From assembly GCA_046292445.1 (NCBI GenBank), contig JBKBQT010000017.1:1-64000 (forward strand): a DNA stretch of 64,000 nt, written 5' to 3'. Source of the DNA: CALIZF01 sp046292445. GTDB taxonomy: Bacteria > Pseudomonadota > Alphaproteobacteria > Rhodobacterales > Rhodobacteraceae. Positions 58,075 through 64,000 of the stretch are shown in pieces. The translations under genes were made by a program, and so were the position numbers. The notes beneath the pieces were generated by a model. The model did not search any database and was not told where the DNA came from. It saw nothing but the letters and a program-made list of their open reading frames with translations. The first letter of the stretch is position 1; every line of letters begins with the position of its first letter.

Positions 58075-59373
58075 CTACTCTGCCGCCCTCGCCATCGGAT
58101 TGTTCGGATGCGTCGTCCAGTTGGCATAGGGCTCCACCACCCGCCCCGTCCGCGCATCGACACTGCCCACCGGCAGCTGCTCCATCGTGATGCAATCCTC
58201 GACCGGACAGACATTGACGCACAGGTTGCAGGCCACGCATTCGGCGTCGTTGACCTCGAACACCCGCCCCGGTTTCATCCAGATCGCCTGGTGCGAGGTA
58301 TCCTCGCAGGCCGCATAGCAGCGGCCGCACTTGATGCAGGCGTCCTGATCGATCCGGGCCTTGGTGACATAGTTGAGGTTGAGCTGATTCCAGTCGGTGA
58401 CATTCGGCACCGCCCGACCGATCAGATCCTCGAGCGCCATGCCCTTGTCGTCGAGATACTGCGAAAGGCCCGAGATCATCTCCTGCACGATCCTGAAGCC
58501 ATAGGTCATCGCCGCCGTGCAGACCTGAACGTTGCCCGCGCCGAGTGCGAGGAACTCTGCCGCATCGCGCCAGGTCGTCACGCCGCCGATCCCGCTGATC
58601 GGCAGGCCGCGCGTCTCGGGCGACCGCGCGATCTCGGCAACCATGTTCAGCGCGATGGGCTTGACCGCCGGGCCGCAATAGCCGCCATGCGCGCCCTTGC
58701 CGTCGATCATCGGCTCGGGGCTGAAACTGTCGAGGTTGACGGCGGTGATCGAGTTGATCGTGTTGATGAGGCTCACCGCATCCGCACCGCCGCGCTTTGC
58801 CGCCTCGGCCGGCTTGCGGATGTCGGTGATGTTGGGCGTCAGCTTGACGATGCAGGGCATCCGGCTGTGGGTCTTGACCCAGCGCGTCACCATCTCGATG
58901 TATTCGGGGACCTGCCCCACGGCCGAGCCCATCCCCCGCTCGCTCATCCCGTGCGGGCAGCCGAAGTTGAGCTCCACCCCGTCGCAGCCCGTGTCCTCGA
59001 CCCGGGCGAGGATCGCCCTCCAGCTCTCCTCGTCGCAGGGCACCATCAGGCTGACCACCATCGCCCGGTCCGGCCAGGCACGCTTGACGCGTTTGATCTC
59101 GTCGAGGTTGACCTGCAGCGGGCGGTCGGTGATCAACTCGATGTTGTTGAGGCCCAGAAGTCGCCGGTCAGCCCCCCAGACCGCGCCGTAACGCGGGCCA
59201 TTGACGTTGACGACGGGCGGCCCCTCGGCGCCCAGCGTCTTCCACACGACGCCGCCCCAGCCTGCCTGAAACGCCCGGACGACGTTGTATTCCTTGTCCG
59301 TTGGCGGCGCCGAGGCGAGCCAGAACGGGTTGGGCGACTTGATGCCGACGAAATTGCTGGCAAGGCTGGCCAT
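58075..59373 (-). CDS. preA: NAD-dependent dihydropyrimidine dehydrogenase subunit PreA
   Basis: The 432-residue FMN/FeS protein reduces uracil and thymine in the reductive pyrimidine pathway. It has a dihydroorotate-dehydrogenase-like barrel (ELNFGCPHGMSERGMGSAVG, GADAVSLINTINS, ISGIGGV) and two C-terminal [4Fe-4S] motifs: CIKCGRCYAAC and CVACNLCVNVCP. Its partner PreT is encoded close by, with a DedA gene between them. Confidence 0.94.
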   Translation of the reverse strand: MASLASNFVGIKSPNPFWLASAPPTDKEYNVVRAFQAGWGGVVWKTLGAEGPPVVNVNGPRYGAVWGADRRLLGLNNIELITDRPLQVNLDEIKRVKRAWPDRAMVVSLMVPCDEESWRAILARVEDTGCDGVELNFGCPHGMSERGMGSAVGQVPEYIEMVTRWVKTHSRMPCIVKLTPNITDIRKPAEAAKRGGADAVSLINTINSITAVNLDSFSPEPMIDGKGAHGGYCGPAVKPIALNMVAEIARSPETRGLPISGIGGVTTWRDAAEFLALGAGNVQVCTAAMTYGFRIVQEMISGLSQYLDDKGMALEDLIGRAVPNVTDWNQLNLNYVTKARIDQDACIKCGRCYAACEDTSHQAIWMKPGRVFEVNDAECVACNLCVNVCPVEDCITMEQLPVGSVDARTGRVVEPYANWTTHPNNPMARAAE

Positions 59374-59426
59374 GCTGCTCTCCCGATGTCAGAGGGATCG
59401 GGCGGCTTCGGCCCGCCCCGCCGTAG

Positions 59427-59963
59427 TCACAGGCCGAGCCCGCGCCAGGCCCAGCCGATCAGATCGCCGCCGACCATTCCGGTCATCGGCATCGCCCAGG
59501 CCCAGGCCACCCCGCCCGCGAGGTTCCAGGGCGTGAAGCGCCAAAGCGGCATGCGCGCCATGCCGCAGATCAGGAACACCACGGGACGCAAGGGGCCGAA
59601 GAAATGCCCGATGATGATCGAGAAGGCCCCGCGCCGGGCGAACACATCGCGCCCCCGTTCGACGAGGTCGGGATGGTTCTTCAGCGGCCAGACGCCGAAC
59701 AGCAGCCCGCCATAGGTCCGCCCCAGCCACCAGGAAAAGGTCGAACCGATCAGCGCACCGATGCTTGCCCCCGCCCAGATCGGCAGGAAGTCGAGCCCCC
59801 CCGTCGCCACCAGCGCGCCGACCCCGATCAGGATCGCGGTCGAGGGGATGGCGATCGACAGGATCGCGGTCGTCTCGAGCGCGGCGAAGACCAGCGCGAT
59901 CCAGAACGCCCAGGGGCGCTGCGCCGCGACAAAGGCGATCACCGCATCGATGGCTGCGTCCAT
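59427..59963 (-). CDS. DedA family membrane protein
   Basis: The 178-residue protein has about five hydrophobic segments and DedA features: VFAALETTAILSIAIPSTAIL, LGRTYGG, RRGAFSIIIGHFFGPLRPVVF. DedA proteins are membrane-homeostasis or lipid-flipping transporters. ATG 59963 is used. It sits between preT and preA with short gaps, which is unusual for these partners. Confidence 0.88.
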   Translation of the reverse strand: MDAAIDAVIAFVAAQRPWAFWIALVFAALETTAILSIAIPSTAILIGVGALVATGGLDFLPIWAGASIGALIGSTFSWWLGRTYGGLLFGVWPLKNHPDLVERGRDVFARRGAFSIIIGHFFGPLRPVVFLICGMARMPLWRFTPWNLAGGVAWAWAMPMTGMVGGDLIGWAWRGLGL

Positions 59964-60026
59964 GCCCGGCCCCCTGCCCGCCCCCGCCAAGGGCTAGCCC
60001 GTGCCGCGCCGCGGCGCAACCGCCGG

Positions 60027-61358
60027 TCATGCCGCGGTCAGCGCCGCGTGGATATCCTCCGCCGCATCGCGCCCCTCGGCAACGGCCGTCACCGTCAGGT
60101 CATCGCCGCCTGCCGCGCAATCGCCCCCCGCCCAGACCCCGGGGAGCGTGGTCCGCCCCGGCCCGGTCACCGCGATCTTGCCGCCGGCCAGCGCCAGCCC
60201 GGCCGGCACGCCCTCGAGCGTCTGGCCGATCGCCTTGAACACCTGATCGGCCTTCAGCCGGAACCGCTCGGGCAGAAGGCGCAATCCCTCGGGGCCGTCC
60301 TCGGTATAGGCGAATTCGACCTCGGCGGCCGATCCGTTGCCATGCACCGCCACCGGGGCGGCATTGGTGACGATCCGCACGCCGGCGGTCTGCGCATGCG
60401 CCTGCTCGTATCCGCTCGCGCTGAGCTTGTCCGGCCCCCGGCGATAGACCATCGTCACCGTCTCGGCCCCCAGCAGCTTTGCCTGCACGGACGCATCCAC
60501 CGCCGTCATGCCGCCGCCGATCACCACCACGTCGCGGCCCACCGGCACCGCGCCCCAGTCGCCAGCCTGCCGCAGCCCCGCGATGAAATCGACCGCCGCC
60601 GTCGCCAGCGCCTCGCCCGGCGCGCGCAGCGCGTTTACCCCGCCCAGCCCCATGCCGAGGAACACCGCATCGAACCGCCCGCGCAGGTCGTCGAGCGTGA
60701 AATCCGCCCCCAGCGCCTTGCCCGTCTCGATCGCGATCCCGCCGATCGACAGGAGCCAGTCCACCTCGGCCTGGGCGAAACCGCCCGTCGTCTTGTAGGT
60801 GGCGATGCCGTATTCGTTCAGCCCCCCCGGCTTTTCCCGCGCGTCGAACACGGTCACCTCATGCCCGTGCATGGCGAGGCGATGCGCGCAGGCCAGACCC
60901 GCCGGCCCCGCCCCCACCACCGCCACCCGCCGCCCCGTCGGCGCGGCACGGGTGAAGGGATGCAGCCCCCGCGCCATGGCGGTATCGGTGGCAAAGCGTT
61001 GCAGCCGCCCGATCTCCACCGGCTTGCCCTCGGCCGCCTCGCGCACGCAGGCCTCTTCGCACAGCGTCTCGGTCGGGCAGACGCGGGCGCACATCCCGCC
61101 GAGGATGTTCTGCGACCAGATCGTGGTCGCCGCCGCCTCGGGCGTGCCGGTCGCGATCTGGCGGATGAACAGCGGGATGTCGATGGCGGTCGGGCAGGCC
61201 GTCACGCAGGGCGCATCATGGCAGAAATAGCACCGGTCCGCCGCGACCCGCGCCTCGTGGCCGTCGAGGGGCGGGGCATGGTCGGCGAAATTCTGCGCGA
61301 GCGTTTCGGCTGGCAGCCGCCCGGCCACGATGCCGGGCGTCAGCGGGCTGTTGGACAC
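60027..61358 (-). CDS. preT: dihydropyrimidine dehydrogenase subunit PreT (GTG start)
   Basis: The 443-residue flavoprotein supplies electrons from NADH to PreA. The N-terminal FeS domain has CYFCHDAPCVTACP and CARVCPTETLCEEAC; then come the FAD loop VVGAGPAGLACAHRLA and the NAD loop VVIGGGMTAVDASVQAKLLG. The start is GTG 61358, preceded by GAGAGG; a GTG three codons earlier is possible and no ATG fits. Upstream (61400-61440) is an AT-rich stretch with imperfect palindrome that may be the promoter. Confidence 0.93.
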   Translation of the reverse strand: MSNSPLTPGIVAGRLPAETLAQNFADHAPPLDGHEARVAADRCYFCHDAPCVTACPTAIDIPLFIRQIATGTPEAAATTIWSQNILGGMCARVCPTETLCEEACVREAAEGKPVEIGRLQRFATDTAMARGLHPFTRAAPTGRRVAVVGAGPAGLACAHRLAMHGHEVTVFDAREKPGGLNEYGIATYKTTGGFAQAEVDWLLSIGGIAIETGKALGADFTLDDLRGRFDAVFLGMGLGGVNALRAPGEALATAAVDFIAGLRQAGDWGAVPVGRDVVVIGGGMTAVDASVQAKLLGAETVTMVYRRGPDKLSASGYEQAHAQTAGVRIVTNAAPVAVHGNGSAAEVEFAYTEDGPEGLRLLPERFRLKADQVFKAIGQTLEGVPAGLALAGGKIAVTGPGRTTLPGVWAGGDCAAGGDDLTVTAVAEGRDAAEDIHAALTAA

Positions 61359-61629
61359 GGGCTGCACCTCTCTTGCGGTCGCTTCCCGCGAAAGCTGGCA
61401 CAGGGCGGCTTTTTTATCAAACGGTAAAACTTCGCCGCAGCCGGCGCCGCGTCGAACTGCACAGGAAAGCGGCACTTTGCACTGGGCGCGGCCCGACCCC
61501 GCGCCGGAACGGACCGGCCAACGCCGCGCAGGCCCGGGCAGGCAGCCGCAGCCGCGGCCGCAGCCGAGGCCGCAATGCGAACGCAACGAAACGCTCGACA
61601 AACCCGCCGCGCCCGCCAAGGCTGCGCGC

Positions 61630-62124
61630 ATGAGCGACAGCCCCGCCCCCCGCCACGCGAGCCGCCCCGAAGACCTCGCCCCGCGCGATCTGCTGCTGTC
61701 GATGTCCGGCCTTGCCTTCCTCGAGGCGATCCTGCGCGGCGAGATCGCCGGGCCCCCGATCGCCCGCCTGCTCGACTTTCGCCTGACCGCCGTCGGCCCG
61801 GGCCGGGCCACTTTCCGCGGCACGCCCCGATTTGCCTTCGCCAACCCGATGGGCGGTGTGCACGGCGGCTGGTACGGCGCGATCCTCGACAGCGCGATGG
61901 GCTGCGCGGCGATGTCGGTCGTCCCGCAGGGCCACTGGTATACCACGCTGGAATACAAGGTGAACCTCGCCCGCGCCCTGCCCCTCGATGCCGAGGTCGA
62001 GGCGGCGGCGAGCGTCGCCCATGCCGGCCGCAGCACCGTGGTGGCCGAGGCGCGGCTGACCGGCCTCGCGGATGGCCGGCTCTACGCGACCGGATCGACC
62101 ACCTGCCTCGTCATGGCCGGCTGA
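61630..62124 (+). CDS. PaaI-type hotdog thioesterase
   Basis: The 164-residue protein has the hotdog fold with the catalytic loop ANPMGGVHGGWYGAILDSAMG and the strand TTLEYKVNLARALP. Such enzymes release CoA from phenylacetyl or other acyl thioesters. ATG 61630 is the start. It is divergent from preT and faces the Lrp-type regulator. Confidence 0.9.
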   Translation: MSDSPAPRHASRPEDLAPRDLLLSMSGLAFLEAILRGEIAGPPIARLLDFRLTAVGPGRATFRGTPRFAFANPMGGVHGGWYGAILDSAMGCAAMSVVPQGHWYTTLEYKVNLARALPLDAEVEAAASVAHAGRSTVVAEARLTGLADGRLYATGSTTCLVMAG

Positions 62125-62131
62125 TCCCGCA

Positions 62132-62593
62132 TCAGACCGGCAACGCCGTGGTCGCCTTGATCTCCTCCATCGACAGAAGCGCCGTCACGTTATGCACCCG
62201 CACCTGCGCGATCAGCGCCTGGTAGAAGGCGTCATAGGCCCGCGCGTTGCGCACCCGCACCTTGAGGATATAGTCGATCTCGCCGGCCAGCCGATGTGCC
62301 TCGAGCACCTCGGGCCGCGACCGCACTGCCGCCAGGAACCGCGCGAGCCAGTCGGGATCGTGCTCGGACGTGCGGATCAGCACGAAGAAACAGGCCTCGT
62401 AACCCAGCGCCTCGGGATCGACGATCACCGTCTGCCGCAGGATCACCCCGGCCTCGCGCATCCGCCGGATCCGGTTCCAGACCGGCGTCTTGGAACTGTT
62501 GACCCGCCGCGCAATCTCGTCGAGCGACAGGGATGCATCCTGCTGCAGCACGGCGAGGATCTTCCGGTCGATGTCGTCAAGGCGGACAGCCAT
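62132..62593 (-). CDS. Lrp/AsnC family transcriptional regulator
   Basis: The 153-residue protein has an N-terminal HTH (LDDIDRKILAVLQQDASLSL, then EIARRVNSSKTPVWNRIRR) and a RAM ligand domain (EIDYILKVRVRNARAYDAFY). It lies divergent to cobA and likely controls the sulfur-assimilation genes, as a cysteine-responsive Lrp-type factor often does next to this locus. ATG 62593 is used. Confidence 0.92.
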   Translation of the reverse strand: MAVRLDDIDRKILAVLQQDASLSLDEIARRVNSSKTPVWNRIRRMREAGVILRQTVIVDPEALGYEACFFVLIRTSEHDPDWLARFLAAVRSRPEVLEAHRLAGEIDYILKVRVRNARAYDAFYQALIAQVRVHNVTALLSMEEIKATTALPV

Positions 62594-62643
62594 TCCCGCG
62601 CGCTCCCCGGCGGCGGAATTTCGGCGCCGCGCCGCCTCAATAT

Positions 62644-62704
62644 CGGAACAAACGTCCTTATACGCAAGCCCGTCTGGCGCCGTAGCGGAACATTTTCCTA
62701 TATT
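62644..62704. promoter_or_regulatory. paired sites between the Lrp gene and cobA
   Basis: CGGAACAAACGTCCTTATA (62644-62662) and CGGAACATTTTCCTATATT (from 62686) are similar blocks 42 bp apart, which equals four helical turns. The second contains GGAA-CATT-TTCC. Same-face paired sites between a divergent Lrp-type gene and its target are typical for Lrp binding. Confidence 0.45.
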
Positions 62705-62729
62705 GCGCCTAAGCAATGCCGGAGTCGCC

Positions 62730-63548
62730 ATGCCCGTCCCCGTCCCCCGTCCGCCGCAAGCCATGGCCGAACCCGGCCGCGTTTTCCTCGTCGGCGCCGG
62801 CCCGGGCGATCCGGGCCTTCTGACGCTCCGCGCCGCCCGCCTGCTCGGCGCGGCCGATGTCGTCGTGCACGACCGGCTGGTCGGCCCCGGCATCCTCGCG
62901 CTGATCGGTAGCGGGGCCCGCCGCATCGATGCCGGCAAGGAGGGGTTCGGCCCCTCCACGCCGCAGGCCGCGATCCACGCCGCGATGATCGCGGCGGCGA
63001 TCACCGGCGCGACAGTAGTGCGCCTCAAGGCCGGCGATCCGGGCGTCTTCGGCCGCCTCGACGAGGAACTCGACGCGCTCGACGCCGCCGGCATCCCGTG
63101 GAGCATCGTCCCCGGCATCACCGCCGCCGCTGCCGCCGCCGCCAGCCTCGGCCAGTCGCTGACCGCCCGCGGCCGCAACGGCGCGCTCGCGCTGCTGACC
63201 GGGCACGACGTCGCGGGCTTTGCCGAACAGGACTGGCGCGCCCTCGCCCGCCCCGGCGCCGTCGCCGCGATCTACATGGGCCGGCGCGCGGCGCGGTTCC
63301 TGCAGGGGCGGCTGTTGATGCACGGCGCAGCCCCGGACACGCCCGCCACGCTCGTCGAGAATGCCAGCCGCACCGACCAGCGCATCCATCCGGCCAGCCT
63401 CGCCACCCTGCCCGCCGCCGCCGCCGCCTGCACCGGCCCCGCCGTCATCCTCTGGGGCCTCGCCCCCCGCGCCGCCGCCGCCGCCCTGCCCGCCGCCGCC
63501 CTGCCCGCCCTCGCCGCCCTGCCCGCCCTCGAGGAGGCCCGCGCATGA
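62730..63548 (+). CDS. cobA: uroporphyrinogen-III C-methyltransferase
   Basis: The 272-residue SAM enzyme makes precorrin-2 for siroheme, the cofactor of sulfite reductase. Motifs: FLVGAGPGDPGLLTLRAARL, VVVHDRLV, VVRLKAGDPGVFGRL and the C-terminal GPAVILWGLA. The last 30 residues are a run of Ala, Leu and Pro, with repetitive GC-rich DNA. ATG 62730 has CGGAG five bases upstream. It is coupled to the next gene as ATGA. Confidence 0.92.
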   Translation: MPVPVPRPPQAMAEPGRVFLVGAGPGDPGLLTLRAARLLGAADVVVHDRLVGPGILALIGSGARRIDAGKEGFGPSTPQAAIHAAMIAAAITGATVVRLKAGDPGVFGRLDEELDALDAAGIPWSIVPGITAAAAAAASLGQSLTARGRNGALALLTGHDVAGFAEQDWRALARPGAVAAIYMGRRAARFLQGRLLMHGAAPDTPATLVENASRTDQRIHPASLATLPAAAAACTGPAVILWGLAPRAAAAALPAAALPALAALPALEEARA

Positions 63549-63847
63549 CCCGCCCCTTCACCCCCGTTGTCGTCACCGCGAGCGACCTGCGCGGCGGCGA
63601 TGTCGTCTGGCTGACCGCCGACGACCGCTGGTCGCGCGACCTCGCCAAGGCCGAACTGATCGAGGACGAGGCCCATGCCCAGCTTCGCCTGCTGCACGCG
63701 CAGGGGCAAACCGGCACCGTGGTCGGCCCCTATCTCGCCGAGGCGCGGCGCGGCCCCGCCGGGCCCGAGCCGGTGCATTTCCGCGAGGCCTTCCGCACCC
63801 GCGGCCCCTCCAACTACCCCCACGGCAAACAGGAAAACCGCCCCTGA
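63545..63847 (+). CDS. DUF2849 domain protein
   Basis: The 100-residue protein begins PFTPVVVTASDLRGGDVVWL and has the DUF2849 pattern (WSRDLAKAELIEDEAHAQLR, GPYLAEARRGPAGPEPVHFR). It lies between the siroheme and sulfite reductase genes in most alphaproteobacteria, as here, and probably helps sulfite reductase, but no biochemical role is known. ATG 63545 overlaps the cobA stop. Confidence 0.88.
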   Translation: MTRPFTPVVVTASDLRGGDVVWLTADDRWSRDLAKAELIEDEAHAQLRLLHAQGQTGTVVGPYLAEARRGPAGPEPVHFREAFRTRGPSNYPHGKQENRP

Positions 63848-63849
63848 GG

Positions 63850-63882
63850 CTTCAGGCTGGCCCAAATATCCCCGCCGGAGGC
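63850..63882 (+). repeat. intergenic repeat, copy 5
   Basis: TTCAGGCTGGCCCAAATATC followed by CCCGCCGGAGGC begins three bases after the DUF2849 stop and is the same block as at 34552. It lies inside the sulfur operon before cysI. Confidence 0.8.
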
Positions 63883-63920
63883 TCCCGCAGCCGACGCCCC
63901 GCGCCACGAAAGGCACCGCG

Positions 63921-64000
63921 ATGTACCGCTACACCGATTTCGACGAAAGCTTCGTGCGCGCCCGCGTGGCCCAGTTCTCGGACCAGGTCGCCCGACGCCT
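63921..64000 (+). CDS. cysI: sulfite/nitrite reductase hemoprotein, N-terminal fragment
   Basis: Only the first 26 residues are in the window. MYRYTDFDESFVRARVAQFS is the known N-terminus of alphaproteobacterial CysI-type siroheme sulfite reductases. ATG 63921 has AAAGG upstream. Position after DUF2849 supports the call; the rest lies beyond the right edge. Confidence 0.78.
   Translation, partial: MYRYTDFDESFVRARVAQFSDQVARR

Noticed and set aside
1..64000. CRISPR arrays
   Set aside because: No regularly spaced repeats with unique spacers were seen. The short repeats at 28.4-28.7 kb are too close together, and the 132-bp repeats lie inside the flotillin gene.

Overview
The window reads as chromosome of a GC-rich alphaproteobacterium of the Rhodobacteraceae (Rhodobacter, Rhodovulum or Paracoccus type). 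The evidence is the gene content: a nuo operon with extra small genes, ivd-mccB-mccA, efp, a TolC/PCMT pair, preT/preA, and the cobA-DUF2849-cysI order. Third codon positions are almost all G or C except between about 19.0 and 31.1 kb. No species can be named from the sequence alone.

Layout. 1-5.1 kb: complex I operon (nuoA, B, C, sulfotransferase, D, small secreted protein, E, partial membrane protein) on the minus strand, with a good promoter. 5.2-12.1 kb: a YARHG-type exported protein, then leucine catabolism (ivd, mccB, a thermonuclease, mccA, a GST) on the minus strand. 12.1-18.8 kb: GT11 glycosyltransferase with efp, a small conserved protein, PopZ-like protein, tolC, PCMT, a CoA-binding protein and rlmB. 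18.87 kb: tRNA-Tyr(GTA).

18.95-31.15 kb: a 12.2-kb element bounded by a perfect 15-bp repeat of the tRNA-Tyr 3' end. It carries a tyrosine integrase, an AlpA-like protein, DUF2190 protein, gpW-like connector, protease-major capsid fusion, lambda-type portal, both terminase subunits and a prim-pol/VapE helicase, with an iteron field beside the primase. It has no tail, baseplate or recognisable lysis genes. This is the architecture of a capsid-forming phage satellite (cf-PICI-like) and is the most striking system here.

31.2-57.4 kb: a long minus-strand run of about two dozen mostly coupled genes that looks like one catabolic operon of unknown substrate. It holds a Liv-type ABC importer whose LivF is fused to a Tm-1-like domain, a TIM-barrel partner, an AraC regulator, an iron-type alcohol dehydrogenase, a giant flotillin with 44-residue repeats, two SRPBCC proteins, a molybdenum hydroxylase with a split large subunit, MoxR and VWA maturation factors, an amidohydrolase, an MBL lactonase, an SMP-30/isochorismatase fusion, two SDRs and a FAH hydrolase. 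A 238-bp MITE-like inverted repeat sits inside it.

57.6-64 kb: a small conserved protein, three strong hairpins, preA-dedA-preT (reductive pyrimidine degradation), a thioesterase, an Lrp-type regulator, and the siroheme/sulfite-reduction genes cobA-DUF2849-cysI (cut by the window end). A roughly 30-bp intergenic repeat recurs five times in host DNA and was not seen inside the satellite.
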